Assembly (NCBI GenBank): GCA_023387735.1
Contig: JAEWHP010000002.1
Location: 124,001-188,000, forward strand
Origin: Pseudomonadota bacterium
Lineage (GTDB): Bacteria; Pseudomonadota; Alphaproteobacteria; Rhizobiales; Xanthobacteraceae
Direction: 5' to 3'
Length of the DNA: 64,000 nucleotides
Below are positions 1-9,139 of the stretch, piece by piece (the stretch's first letter is position 1; the number at the start of each line of letters is the position of its first letter). The notes under the pieces were generated by a model, which saw only the letters and a program-made list of their open reading frames with translations, searched no databases and had not been told where the DNA came from. The translations under genes were made by a program, and so were the position numbers.

Positions 1-234
1 CGGATCCAGCCGCTGCATCGGGTTGAAGGCGATCTGCAGCGCGAGATTGAGCAGCGCGGATATGCCGACGATGGCAACGCAGGGGATGACGGCAACGTCG
101 AACTCCAGCCCCCGCGCTACGACGAAGATCGCCGTGAGCTGGCCGAGCGCCGCCAGCCAGCGCAGCCGGAGGATCGTGTCGAGACGGACATAGCGACTGG
201 GATGGCGGAAATCGGAGGCTGCAACGTCGGTCAT
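1..234 (-). CDS. Sensor histidine kinase RegB/ActS type, N-terminal fragment
   Basis: The gene runs off the left edge; only the first 78 residues are present, starting at an ATG on the minus strand at 234. The peptide reads like the membrane-entry region of RegB/ActS/PrrB redox-sensing kinases: a short polar N-terminus, then a RLRWLAALGQL motif leading into a first membrane helix and a second hydrophobic stretch. RegB/ActS kinases respond to the respiratory redox state and phosphorylate a RegA/ActR regulator. The kinase core and the partner regulator lie outside the window, so the family call rests on the N-terminal motif alone. The ABC-2 exporter pair downstream of its start is transcribed the other way. 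Confidence 0.7.
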   Translation of the reverse strand, partial: MTDVAASDFRHPSRYVRLDTILRLRWLAALGQLTAIFVVARGLEFDVAVIPCVAIVGISALLNLALQIAFNPMQRLDP

Positions 235-294
235 ATCTGCAGTTTAGCCGTGCGAGGGCGCGATCACAAATTGGTGCCTTGGTTTCAATCTCTC

Positions 295-385
295 CGTCAT
301 GGCCGGGCTTGACCCGGCCATCCACGCCTTTCTTGCAGGCGGATCGAAAGAGCGTGGATGCCCCGGACAAGCCCGGGCATGACGG
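295..385. repeat. Intergenic palindromic repeat (GTCATGGCCGGGC type)
   Basis: The left arm begins CGTCATGGCCGGGCTTGACC and the right arm ends GGACAAGCCCGGGCATGACG, so the ends are inverted copies and the centre carries a second pair, CCACGC and GCGTGG. Related copies lie at 9572-9659 and 57449-57574. The element sits between the divergent kinase and ABC exporter genes. It reads as a bradyrhizobial REP-like element rather than a gene; small frames across it are artefacts. Confidence 0.75.
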
Positions 386-429
386 CCTCTCTTGCGCTCA
401 CCGCCGCAATGGCTCAATGAACGGCCGAA

Positions 430-1215
430 ATGGACGACAGCGAGGCAACGCCCACCCAGTCTCCCGGGGCCGATCAGGCCGCGATCGACGTTGCGCATCT
501 GATCAAGGTCTACAAGACCACCCGCGCCGTCGACGATGTGTCGTTCCGGATCAGGCGCGGCAGCATTACCGGTCTGCTCGGCGGCAACGGCGCCGGCAAG
601 ACCACGACGATCGCCATGATCATGGGACTGGTGCTGCCGACCTCCGGCCGCGTCCAGGTGCTCGGCTATCCGATGCCGGAGCGGAGCGCCGACGTGCTCG
701 GCCGGATGAATTTCGAAAGCCCCTATGTCGACATGCCGATGCGGCTCACGGTGCGGCAGAACCTTACCATTTTCGGAAAGCTCTACGCGGTGGAGAATTT
801 GCGCGAGCGCATCGAGCAGCTTGCCGCCGATCTCGACCTGAAGGATTTCCTCGACCGCGCCAACGGAAAACTCTCGGCCGGCCAGAAGACCCGCGTCGCG
901 CTGGCAAAGGCGCTGATCAACCAGCCGGAGCTGTTGCTGCTCGACGAGCCGACGGCGTCGCTCGACCCCGATACGGCCGACTGGGTGCGGCAGCATCTTG
1001 CGGACTACCGCAAGACCCATGATGCCACCATCCTGCTGGCATCGCACAACATGCTGGAGGTGGAGCGGCTGTGCGACCGCGTCATCATCATGAAGCGCGG
1101 TCGCATCGAGGACGACGACAGCCCCGAGCAGATCCTGGTGCGCTATAACCGGGCGACGCTCGAAGAGGTATTCCTCGATGTCGCGCGCGGGCGGACGCGG
1201 GAGGTGGCGCGATGA
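430..1215 (+). CDS. ABC-2 type exporter, ATP-binding protein
   Basis: This 261-residue cytoplasmic ATPase should power the membrane subunit encoded directly after it. A Walker A motif, GGNGAGKT, lies at about residues 51-58, the signature LSAGQ at about 148, and a Walker B LLLLDEP at about 171-177, followed by the switch histidine in LLASHNM. The LSAGQ signature and the pairing with a single ABC-2 permease fit the NodI/CcmA-like exporter class. Its stop overlaps the permease start as ATGA, which implies translational coupling. The substrate cannot be deduced. Confidence 0.9.
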   Translation: MDDSEATPTQSPGADQAAIDVAHLIKVYKTTRAVDDVSFRIRRGSITGLLGGNGAGKTTTIAMIMGLVLPTSGRVQVLGYPMPERSADVLGRMNFESPYVDMPMRLTVRQNLTIFGKLYAVENLRERIEQLAADLDLKDFLDRANGKLSAGQKTRVALAKALINQPELLLLDEPTASLDPDTADWVRQHLADYRKTHDATILLASHNMLEVERLCDRVIIMKRGRIEDDDSPEQILVRYNRATLEEVFLDVARGRTREVAR

Positions 1216-2042
1216 ACAACGTTGCCCTCAAGACCGCGGCGCATCAGGGGCTCTCCATGCAGCGCATCAACGCGATGGTGCTGCGCTACTGGTATCTCCT
1301 GATGTCGTCCTGGCCGCGGCTGCTGGAACTGATCTACTGGCCGGCGCTGCAGGTCATCACCTGGGGCTTCCTGCAGACCTACATTGCGCAGAACGACAGC
1401 TTCTTCGCGCGCGCCGGCGGCACGCTGATCGGCGCCGTGATCCTGTGGGACATCCTGTTCCGCGGCCAACTCGGCTTTTCGATCTCGTTTCTCGAGGAGA
1501 TGTGGGCGCGCAACCTGGGCAACCTGATGATGAGCCCGCTGAAGCCGATCGAGTTTTTGATCTCGCTGATGATCATGAGCCTGATCCGGCTCGCGATCGG
1601 CGTGATCCCGATGACGCTGCTGGCGCTCTTCTTCTTCAATTTCAACTTCTTCGCCATCGGGCTGCCGCTGATCGCGTTCTTCTGCAACCTGATCTTCACC
1701 AGCTGGTCGGTCGGGATTTTCGTCTCAGGCCTGGTGCTGCGCAACGGGCTGGGCGCCGAGAGCATCGTCTGGACGCTGATGTTCGGCCTGATGCCGCTCG
1801 CCTGCGTCTACTATCCGGTTGCGGTGCTGCCGGGCTGGCTGCAGTGGCTCGCCTGGACCTTGCCCCCGACCTATGTGTTCGAGGGCATGCGGGCGCTGCT
1901 GATCGATCACGTGTTTCGCGCCGACCTGATGGCCTGGTCGCTGGCCATCAATGCAGTGCTGTTCGTTGCCTCGTTTGCGGTCTTCCTTGCCCTTTTGCGC
2001 AGCGCCAAAGATCACGGTTCTCTCCTGTCGGGTGGTGAATAA
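1212..2042 (+). CDS. ABC-2 type exporter, permease protein
   Basis: This 276-residue integral membrane protein has about six hydrophobic segments, including one over the LLELIYWPALQVITWGF region, one over the ILWDILFRGQ region and one over the LAIGVIPMTLLALFFF region. It fits the ABC-2 permease family (NodJ-like topology). It starts inside the stop of the upstream ATPase gene, so the two form one operon and presumably one exporter. Nothing around it identifies what is exported. Confidence 0.88.
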   Translation: MNNVALKTAAHQGLSMQRINAMVLRYWYLLMSSWPRLLELIYWPALQVITWGFLQTYIAQNDSFFARAGGTLIGAVILWDILFRGQLGFSISFLEEMWARNLGNLMMSPLKPIEFLISLMIMSLIRLAIGVIPMTLLALFFFNFNFFAIGLPLIAFFCNLIFTSWSVGIFVSGLVLRNGLGAESIVWTLMFGLMPLACVYYPVAVLPGWLQWLAWTLPPTYVFEGMRALLIDHVFRADLMAWSLAINAVLFVASFAVFLALLRSAKDHGSLLSGGE

Positions 2043-2110
2043 GTTATTAGTTTCCGGTGGATTTCGGGGTTTTTTGGCGTTTTGGCCCCGTAGATCTACC
2101 GCTCGGCGCA

Positions 2111-2139
2111 TTGACGCTTAATTACGCATTCGGCAGTAT
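2111..2139 (+). promoter_or_regulatory. Possible sigma-70 type promoter for phaZ
   Basis: TTGACG at 2111-2116 is followed after 17 bases by CAGTAT at 2134-2139, about 30 bases before the phaZ start. The -35 box is a good match and the -10 box a weak one. It is the best candidate in the 126-base gap after the exporter operon. Confidence 0.35.
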
Positions 2140-2168
2140 GCTGCGGCGCAAACAGGGATAAGAACTCG

Positions 2169-3506
2169 ATGCCGATTGGTGAGTTTGGCGGCGCACCGCC
2201 GCTGGTGGCTGAAGGCAGTCCGGCGCTTACGACGCCGATGTACTGGATGTACGAAATGGGCCACGCATCGCTCAATCCGGCCCGCGCCGTGACCGATGCC
2301 ACCAAGATCCTGTTTCAGAACCCCCTCAATCCGTGGTCCCACACCGAGGTCGGCAAATCGATCGCCGCGGCCTGCGAATTGTTCGAGCGCACCACGCGCC
2401 GCTACGGCAAGCCGGAATGGGGCCTCGACACCACCGAGGTCAACGGCATCCGCACCCCGGTCGAGGTCCGTTCGATCTGGGAAAAGCCGTTCTGCCGGCT
2501 GCTGCATTTCGATCGCAAGCTGACCCGTCCGCTGCGCCACCCGCAGCCGCGCGTGCTGATCGTGGCGCCGATGTCCGGCCACTACGCGACGCTGTTGCGC
2601 GGCACGGTCGAAGCGTTCCTGCCGACCCATGAAGTCTACATCACCGACTGGTCCGACGCGCGGATGGTTCCGCTCGCCGCGGGACGTTTCGATCTCGACG
2701 ACTATGTCGACTACCTGATCGAGATGCTGCATGTGCTCGGCGGCAACATGCATGTGGTCGCGGTGTGCCAGCCGTCGGTGCCTGTCGTGGCGGCGGTCTC
2801 CGTGATGGAAGCGGCGCGCGATCCCTTCGTCCCGCTGTCGATGACGCTGATGGGCGGCCCGATCGACACCCGCCGCAATCCGACCTCGGTGAACAATCTG
2901 GCGGCCGAGCGCGGCATCGAATGGTTCCGCAACAACGTCATCACCAAGGTGCCGTTCCCGCATCCCGGCGTGATGCGCGATGTTTACCCGGGATTCCTGC
3001 AGCTCTCGGGCTTCATCACCATGAACCTCGACCGCCATACCGACGCGCACAAGGCCCTGTTCAACAATCTGGTGAAGGGCGACGGCGACATGGTCGACAA
3101 GCACCGCGAGTTCTACGACGAGTATCTCGCTGTTATGGACCTGACCGCGGAGTATTACCTGCAGACCGTCGATGTCGTGTTCGTGAAGCACGCGCTGCCG
3201 AAAGGCGAGATGACTCATCGCGGCAAGCCGGTCGATCCGTCGAAAATCCGTCGCGTGGCGTTGATGACGGTGGAAGGCGAGAAGGATGACATCTCCGGTC
3301 TCGGTCAGACCGAAGCAACTCATTCACTATGTCCCGCGATTCCCGATCATCGCCGCGTTCATTACGTGCAGAAGGGCGTCGGTCACTACGGCGTGTTCAA
3401 CGGATCGCGATTCCGCTCCGAAATCGTGCCGAGAATCTCCGATTTCATGATGTCCGCGGCAAATACCAAGCTGCAACTGGTGCCAACGTCTGCTGCAGCC
3501 GAATAA
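2169..3506 (+). CDS. phaZ: Intracellular polyhydroxyalkanoate depolymerase
   Basis: This 445-residue enzyme hydrolyses stored poly-3-hydroxybutyrate granules inside the cell to hydroxybutyrate units. The N-terminus (MYWMYEMGHASLNPAR) and the block RVLIVAPMSGHYATLLRGTV are characteristic of the PhaZ intracellular family. The nucleophile box reads VAVCQPSVPV with a cysteine at residue 200, as in intracellular PHB depolymerases, in place of the serine of ordinary lipase boxes. The start at 2169 has AGGGATAAG upstream. The synthesis genes phaA and phaB and the regulator phaR lie some 50 kb away in the same window. Confidence 0.93.
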   Translation: MPIGEFGGAPPLVAEGSPALTTPMYWMYEMGHASLNPARAVTDATKILFQNPLNPWSHTEVGKSIAAACELFERTTRRYGKPEWGLDTTEVNGIRTPVEVRSIWEKPFCRLLHFDRKLTRPLRHPQPRVLIVAPMSGHYATLLRGTVEAFLPTHEVYITDWSDARMVPLAAGRFDLDDYVDYLIEMLHVLGGNMHVVAVCQPSVPVVAAVSVMEAARDPFVPLSMTLMGGPIDTRRNPTSVNNLAAERGIEWFRNNVITKVPFPHPGVMRDVYPGFLQLSGFITMNLDRHTDAHKALFNNLVKGDGDMVDKHREFYDEYLAVMDLTAEYYLQTVDVVFVKHALPKGEMTHRGKPVDPSKIRRVALMTVEGEKDDISGLGQTEATHSLCPAIPDHRRVHYVQKGVGHYGVFNGSRFRSEIVPRISDFMMSAANTKLQLVPTSAAAE

Positions 3507-3789
3507 CGCGAATTTTTGCTCTCGATTCGTCCTGCCGGGTAAGCTCCTGAAGGGACTGAAAAAATCCGGATTTCGACTCTCTTAATGAAGTGAGCCCAGA
3601 TTCGTTTCTTGGGCCGCCTTCTGAATCACGAATCTACCCAAATATTTCGGTTCCAGCCCCAGCCGGTAGGGGGTTTTTGATCCCGAGCCCCTGTATATTG
3701 GGCAAATGATTTGTTTTTGCGCCGAGCGATTTCAATGGCGGCGGATATGGCAGAATCCGGGCGCACTCCTGCTCCCCGGACTTTCAGAC

Positions 3790-4545
3790 ATGGCTACTCG
3801 TGCCCTTCTCTATCGGCGGCCCGCCGAACCCGCGACCGTTTTGGTCAAACACGGCTCGCAATATTTTGCGATTCGGCTGCGTCGGCATCGCCGCGCGCGG
3901 CGTTACACCCTGCGAATTCATCCGACGGATCGTGAAGCGATCCTGACCATGCCGCCGCGCGGTACTTTGGTGGAAGCCAAGGAGTTCGCGCGGCTTCACG
4001 GCGGCTGGATCGCCGCGCGTCTTGGTCGTTTGCCGAAGGCCGCGCCGTTTCATCCTGGCACAGTGGTTCCACTGCGCGGCGTGCCGCACAAAATCGTGCA
4101 TCGCGCCGGCGAGCGCGGCACGGTTTGGACTGAAACCCGCGACAGCGGTGAAAAGATACTGTGCGTGGCCGGTGGCATCGAGCACATGGACCGGCGTGTT
4201 CACGACTTTCTCAAGCGCGAAGCGCGCAAGGACCTGCACAAGGCCTCGATGGGCTACGCGGAACATCTCGGCGTCAGGGTCAAGCGGGTCTCGATCCGCG
4301 ATCAGTCGAGCCGCTGGGGTTCGTGCACCTCGGCGGGTTCGCTGTCGTTCTCCTGGCGCCTGATCCTCGCGCCGCCCTATGTGCTGGACTATCTCGCCGC
4401 CCATGAAGTCGCCCATCTCGTCGAGATGAATCATTCGGCGAGATTCTGGCGGGTCTGCGGCCGGGTTTGCGGCCATGTCGAGCGCGCCAAGAACTGGCTC
4501 GACACGCATGGCAACGACCTGCATCGGTATGGAATTCAGGACTGA
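3790..4545 (+). CDS. YgjP-type M48-like metallopeptidase (DUF45/SprT-like)
   Basis: This protein of 251 residues carries the zinc-binding HEVAH motif near residue 205, followed by a third histidine in EMNHSARFW, as in the DUF45/YgjP family of predicted zinc metalloproteases. The block RDQSSRWGSCTSAGSLSFSW upstream of the motif is also typical. I chose the ATG at 3790; the frame stays open to 3706, but the added 28 residues do not look conserved. The physiological substrate of this family is not established. It stands alone between phaZ and a binding-protein gene. Confidence 0.85.
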   Translation: MATRALLYRRPAEPATVLVKHGSQYFAIRLRRHRRARRYTLRIHPTDREAILTMPPRGTLVEAKEFARLHGGWIAARLGRLPKAAPFHPGTVVPLRGVPHKIVHRAGERGTVWTETRDSGEKILCVAGGIEHMDRRVHDFLKREARKDLHKASMGYAEHLGVRVKRVSIRDQSSRWGSCTSAGSLSFSWRLILAPPYVLDYLAAHEVAHLVEMNHSARFWRVCGRVCGHVERAKNWLDTHGNDLHRYGIQD

Positions 4546-4552
4546 ACGCGTT

Positions 4553-4586
4553 TAGTCGCCCCCCGGAATTGATCCGGGGGCGACTA
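4553..4586 (+). terminator. Strong GC hairpin after the metallopeptidase gene
   Basis: TAGTCGCCCCC and GGGGGCGACTA form a 13-pair stem with a single bulged C and a short loop, 8 bases after the stop codon. There is no T-run, so it may act as an RNA 3' end stabiliser or a Rho-linked end rather than a classical terminator. Confidence 0.55.
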
Positions 4587-4799
4587 CCTGATCGCTTCGC
4601 GATCGAGATGACATCGATTTTGTAGATTCATTCTTGCATTGTTTCGTCGACGCACCCGATCCCGCATCCCAAACGCCGCGCTGGTTCCCGGATACTCCTC
4701 GTCGATCCAGGAATGCTTGGTAACCGTTCCGGTTATGCTAGCTTCCCGACATTGCTCCGGCTCAAGGACATCGAAACCGCCACCGATCGCGAGATCCAC

Positions 4800-5831
4800 A
4801 TGCCTGATTTCGAGAAGCGGCCCGTCATCCTCCCGATCCTTGCATTGTTGGCGTTCGTTCTCACGGCGATTCCGGCCGGCGCGCAAACCCTGAAGGCCGT
4901 CAAGGAGCGCGGCACGCTGAATTGCGGCGTCAGCCAGGGACTGCTCGGCTTTTCCAGCATGGACGACAAGAACGCGTGGACCGGCTTCGACGTCGACATT
5001 TGCCGCGCAGTGGCGGCGGCGATTCTCGGCGATCCCGCCAAGGTGACGTTCGTGCCGCTCGATGCGGTCACTCGTTTCGCGGCGCTGCAGTCCAACCAGA
5101 TCGACGTCTTGTCGCGCAACTCGACATGGACGATGTCACGGGAAAGCTCGCTCGGCCTGATGTTTGCCGGCGTCGCCTATTACGACGGCCAGGGCTTTCT
5201 GCTGCGCCGCGAGGCCGGGGTCGACACGGCGTTGCAACTCGGCGGCAAGACGGTCTGCACCCAAAGCGGCACCACCAGCGAACTGAACCTGACCGACTAT
5301 TTCCGGGCCAACGAGATGCCGCTGAAGGTTCTGGCGCTCGGTACTGCCGAAGAAAGCCGGAAAGCCTACGACGATCGCAAATGCGACGTGCTGACCAGCG
5401 ACGTCTCGCAGCTCTACGCCGAGCGTCTCAAGCTGCAGGCGCCGGACAGCCACATCATCCTGCCGGAAGTGATCTCGAAGGAGCCGCTCGGGCCGGCGGT
5501 GCGGCAGGGCGACGATCAGTGGTTCAACCTGGTCAAGTGGACGCTCTATTCGTTGATCAATGCCGAGGAACTCGGCGTGAAATCCTCGACGATCGATGAG
5601 GCGGTGAAATCCCCCAATCCCAACATCAGGCGGTTGGTCGGAACCGAGGGCGAGTTCGGCGAGCAACTGGGCGTCGTCAACGACTGGGCGGCGCGCGCCG
5701 TCCGCGCCGTCGGCAATTACGGCGAGATCTATGAAAGGAACGTCGGGACGCAGTCGAGGCTGAGCATCCCGCGAGGATTGAATGCGCTCTGGACCCAGGG
5801 CGGAATTCAGTACGCGCCTCCCGTCAGGTAG
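4800..5831 (+). CDS. General L-amino-acid ABC transporter, periplasmic binding protein (AapJ-like)
   Basis: This 343-residue protein has an N-terminal signal peptide (hydrophobic ILPILALLAFVLTAIPAGA, cleavage before QTLK) and a family-3 solute-binding fold. LNCGVSQGLLGFS, GFDVDICRAVAAAILGD and NQIDVLSRNSTWTMSRE match AapJ/BztA amino-acid binding proteins. I placed the start at 4800 because the signal peptide begins there; the open frame reaches back to 4713. No aapQMP permease genes follow, so it must work with a transporter encoded elsewhere, or as an orphan. The next gene starts 17 bases after its stop and could share its transcript. Confidence 0.88.
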   Translation: MPDFEKRPVILPILALLAFVLTAIPAGAQTLKAVKERGTLNCGVSQGLLGFSSMDDKNAWTGFDVDICRAVAAAILGDPAKVTFVPLDAVTRFAALQSNQIDVLSRNSTWTMSRESSLGLMFAGVAYYDGQGFLLRREAGVDTALQLGGKTVCTQSGTTSELNLTDYFRANEMPLKVLALGTAEESRKAYDDRKCDVLTSDVSQLYAERLKLQAPDSHIILPEVISKEPLGPAVRQGDDQWFNLVKWTLYSLINAEELGVKSSTIDEAVKSPNPNIRRLVGTEGEFGEQLGVVNDWAARAVRAVGNYGEIYERNVGTQSRLSIPRGLNALWTQGGIQYAPPVR

Positions 5832-5848
5832 TTTTCAGAGGTCAGGTC

Positions 5849-6739
5849 ATGGCCGTGGATTATTATTCGCTGCTGACGAAAGCCGTCGTGGGCAAGGACG
5901 CCGCGACGCGCGACCAGGTTTACAAGGACGCCGCCAGCCTGATCGCGCGCTCCCACCTCCCGCGCGAGGCGGCGGCATCGCACACTGCCGCGCTCGAAGA
6001 CGCGATCCGGCGCATCGAGGATGAAATAGCCGCCGAGGAAGCCAGCGCGGCCGCGGCCATCAGCGAAACCCTGTCGACCGGTCGGAACTGGAAGCCTTAC
6101 GCCATCGGCGCGTTTGCGGTCGCCGCCGTCATCGGGCTCGCGACCGTGGCGTACGTCTTCGTCGCCGCCAAAGGCCCCGCCGTCGTTGCCGCTAACGTGA
6201 AGTCGTCGTCGCCAAAAGGGCAGGGCGGGCGTCAGGATGTCGTGGTGGCGGACCTCAAGCCCGGCGTCGACGGCGGCTCTTCGGGCGAGGTCCTGCCGTT
6301 CGCGTTGCAGCGGCAGGTGGTGTTCTACCGCACCACCGTCGTGCCCGGCTCGATCGTCGTCGATCGCGAGAACCGTTTTCTCTATCTGATCGATTCCAGC
6401 ACTTCCGCGCGCCGCTACGGAATCGGCGTGGCGCAGGAATGCCTGAAGGGTGGCAGTCTCTCGCGGGTCATGAACAAGCTTGAATGGCCCGACTGGCGGT
6501 CCGCCAATGCGAGCGCAAAGGAGGCCGACGCGTTGCTCGCGGCGGCGGGCCGTCCCGGCAGTCCGCTCGGCGCCCGCGCGCTGCTGCTCGACAAGCCGGG
6601 GCTGCTCATCCATGGCACCAATTCGCCAAAGACCATCGGCCACTTGGTCGCGTCCGGATGCATCCGCCTTGTCAACGACGACGTCGAAGATTTGTACCGG
6701 CGCGTATCGGTGGAAACGCGCGTGGTCTTTACGAGCTAA
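5849..6739 (+). CDS. Membrane-anchored L,D-transpeptidase (YkuD domain)
   Basis: This 296-residue protein should form 3-3 cross-links in peptidoglycan or link proteins to it. Residues 1-85 form a charged, alanine-rich N-terminal region, then one membrane helix (AIGAFAVAAVIGLATVAYVF, about 90-110), placing the C-terminal domain in the periplasm. The YkuD active site is visible as HGTN followed by ASGCIRLVNDDVEDLY near residues 250-280, with the catalytic cysteine in GCIR. It lies 17 bases after an amino-acid binding-protein gene and runs tail to tail with the PBP1A gene, 7 bases away. Confidence 0.88.
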   Translation: MAVDYYSLLTKAVVGKDAATRDQVYKDAASLIARSHLPREAAASHTAALEDAIRRIEDEIAAEEASAAAAISETLSTGRNWKPYAIGAFAVAAVIGLATVAYVFVAAKGPAVVAANVKSSSPKGQGGRQDVVVADLKPGVDGGSSGEVLPFALQRQVVFYRTTVVPGSIVVDRENRFLYLIDSSTSARRYGIGVAQECLKGGSLSRVMNKLEWPDWRSANASAKEADALLAAAGRPGSPLGARALLLDKPGLLIHGTNSPKTIGHLVASGCIRLVNDDVEDLYRRVSVETRVVFTS

Positions 6740-6746
6740 CCGGGCT

Positions 6747-8993
6747 TTAACGACCGAACACCCTGTCGATCAACCAGCCATCCAGTCCCGCGGCAGGTTC
6801 CGGACGCGCCGATGGATTGGGTGGCGGCACCGAGGCGCGCGTCGGCGCCGGCCGATGCGAACCGCCAGAGGGAGGTGTGAGCGGCACCGGCGCCGGTGCT
6901 GACTGTGTTGGCGGAGGTGGCGCGTTGTCCTGCGCCGCCGTCTGAAACAAATTCGACAGAGCGCCGCCGCGCTGCGAGCTCGGCAGTACCGCGACCGGGA
7001 CGCCCTGATGCGCCGTGCGCATGAAGCGGGTCCAGACTTCCACCGGCAGCCCGCCGCCGGTCGCCTTCCTGGTCGGCGAGTTGTCGTCATTGCCGAGCCA
7101 GACGCCGGTGACGAGGTTGGCCGTGTAGCCGATGAACCAGGCGTCGCGGAAATCCTGGCTGGTGCCGGTCTTGCCGGCCGCCATCCAGCCCGGGATCTCC
7201 GCCTTGCGCGCGGTGCCGGAGAGCAGCGTTTCCCGCATCATGGTGTTCATCATCGCAACGTGACGCGGCTCGATCACCTGGCCGAGCCGTTCGGGCTGGC
7301 GCATGTACAGCAGCTTGCCTTCATTGGTGCGGATCTTCGTCACGACATGCGGGGAAATGCCGACCCCGCCATTGGCGAAGGGCGCATAGGCGCCGACCAG
7401 TTCGTTGAGCGAGACTTCCGAGGTGCCGAGCGCGATCGAGGCGTTGGCCTCGAGCTTGGAGGATATGCCGAGCCGGTGCGCGGTGCGCACCACGTTCTTC
7501 GGCCCGACCTCGACGCCGAGCCGCACCGCGACCGTGTTGAGCGACATCGCCAGCGCCTGCGTCAGCGTCACCGAACCGAAATATTCATGGGTGTAGTTCT
7601 CGGGCCGCCAGCCCTTGATATCCAGCGGCGCATCGAGCCGGATGGTTTCGGGCGTCAGCCCGGCCTCGACTGCGGTCAGGAATACGAACGGCTTGAACGC
7701 CGAACCGGGCTGGCGCTTGGCCGTGATCGCGCGATTGAACTGGCTCTCGGCATAGTTCCGACCCCCGACCATGGCGCGCACCGCGCCGTCGGGCGTCATC
7801 GCCACCAGCGCGCCCTGTGTGACGTTGAACCTGACGCTCTTGGCCGCGAGTTCGTCGATGATGGCGGCTTCAGCGACGCTCTGCAGCTTCGGATCGATCG
7901 TGGTCTCGACCACGATGCTCTGGTCGATCTGGCCAACGAGATCGTCGAGCACTTCACCGATCCAGTCGGCAACGTAGTTGACGGTACCGGCGCCAGCCGG
8001 CTTCACCTTGTAGGAAGGGTGGCCGATCGAGGCCTTGGCCTGCGCCTCGGTGATGAATTTGGCGTCGGCCATCGCCGACAGCACGATCTGGGCGCGCTGC
8101 TCGGCGCCTTCGGGGTTGCGGTTCGGCGCCAGCCGCGACGGCGACTTGACAAGGCCCGCCAGCATCGCGGCTTCCGCGATCGTGACGTTCTTCGCAGACT
8201 TGCCGAAATAACGCTGTGCCGCCGCCTCGACGCCATAGGCCCCGGAGCCGAAATAGACGCGGTTGAGATAGAGCTCGAGAATTTCGTTCTTGGAATGCTT
8301 GCGCTCCAGCCAGAACGCGAGCTCCAGCTCCTGCAGCTTGCGTGTCATCGTCCGTTCCTGGGTCAGGAACAGGTTCTTGGCGAGCTGCTGGGTCAGCGTC
8401 GAGCCGCCCTGGGCTACGCCGCGATTGAGCACGTTGGTGACCGCGGCGCGCGCGATGCCGACCGGATCGATGCCGTAATGCGAATAGAAGCGGCGGTCCT
8501 CGATGGCGATGAACGCCTTCGGCAGATAGGGCGGCAGATCCTTCAGCGCGACGTTGGCGCCGGGCATTTCGCCGCGCGTGGTCAGCACGCTGCCGTCGAA
8601 CCCCGTGATCTGGATGGTCGGCGGGCGCTTTGGAATTTCGAGCAACTGGATCGCCGGCAGATGGGCGCCGACCCAGACCACGACGCCGACGACGGCGATC
8701 GCGGCCCACAGGCCAAGCACCGCGCCCCAGTAGACCAGCCGCCCCCAGCGAAACTTCCGTGTCTTCGAACGGCGCTTGGCGCCGCTACGGCCTGCGCGCG
8801 GCTTGCGCTCGCGCGGCGCCTCGTCCTCGTCATCCTCTACGGGCTTGCGCTTGGGCACGGGCTTCTTCGGTTTGTCGTCGTCGGTGGCGGCGGGAATGCG
8901 ATCTTCGGGAGAGAGCCGCAAGTCGGCGAGCGCAGCCGGAAGCCCGAAAAGCGGCTCCTTGCGCCCGCCGCTCTTTTTCCGTCCCCACGCCAT
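6747..8993 (-). CDS. Penicillin-binding protein 1A, bifunctional transglycosylase/transpeptidase
   Basis: This class A penicillin-binding protein of 748 residues polymerises lipid II and cross-links the chains. A basic N-terminal tail (about 85 residues) precedes one membrane helix. The glycosyltransferase domain has EDRRFYSHYGID near residue 162 and GGSTLTQQLAKNLF. The transpeptidase domain has SAFK (nucleophile serine, about 428), SLN, and KTGTSQDFRDAWF (about 607). The C-terminal 80 residues are rich in proline and serine. A GTG directly upstream at 8996 is an alternative start; I prefer the ATG at 8993. Confidence 0.95.
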   Translation of the reverse strand: MAWGRKKSGGRKEPLFGLPAALADLRLSPEDRIPAATDDDKPKKPVPKRKPVEDDEDEAPRERKPRAGRSGAKRRSKTRKFRWGRLVYWGAVLGLWAAIAVVGVVVWVGAHLPAIQLLEIPKRPPTIQITGFDGSVLTTRGEMPGANVALKDLPPYLPKAFIAIEDRRFYSHYGIDPVGIARAAVTNVLNRGVAQGGSTLTQQLAKNLFLTQERTMTRKLQELELAFWLERKHSKNEILELYLNRVYFGSGAYGVEAAAQRYFGKSAKNVTIAEAAMLAGLVKSPSRLAPNRNPEGAEQRAQIVLSAMADAKFITEAQAKASIGHPSYKVKPAGAGTVNYVADWIGEVLDDLVGQIDQSIVVETTIDPKLQSVAEAAIIDELAAKSVRFNVTQGALVAMTPDGAVRAMVGGRNYAESQFNRAITAKRQPGSAFKPFVFLTAVEAGLTPETIRLDAPLDIKGWRPENYTHEYFGSVTLTQALAMSLNTVAVRLGVEVGPKNVVRTAHRLGISSKLEANASIALGTSEVSLNELVGAYAPFANGGVGISPHVVTKIRTNEGKLLYMRQPERLGQVIEPRHVAMMNTMMRETLLSGTARKAEIPGWMAAGKTGTSQDFRDAWFIGYTANLVTGVWLGNDDNSPTRKATGGGLPVEVWTRFMRTAHQGVPVAVLPSSQRGGALSNLFQTAAQDNAPPPPTQSAPAPVPLTPPSGGSHRPAPTRASVPPPNPSARPEPAAGLDGWLIDRVFGR

Positions 8994-9139
8994 CACAAAC
9001 GCCGCTCATACCCGTCGGCGCTTACGCTATCGGGCGCAGTTTAAGGGTCGGTTACCGAGAGGTTAATGCGGGATTAGGAGGTGCGGCGGAGCGTGCTAGC
9101 ATCGACGTCAAGCGATCATGTTTTCAGGAAGGGAACTGC

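Noticed and set aside
7008..9044. 678-codon plus-strand open frame opposite the PBP1A gene
   Set aside because: It mirrors a clear penicillin-binding protein in very GC-rich DNA, where stop codons are rare on the opposite strand; its translation is rich in arginine, histidine and aspartate with no family pattern.
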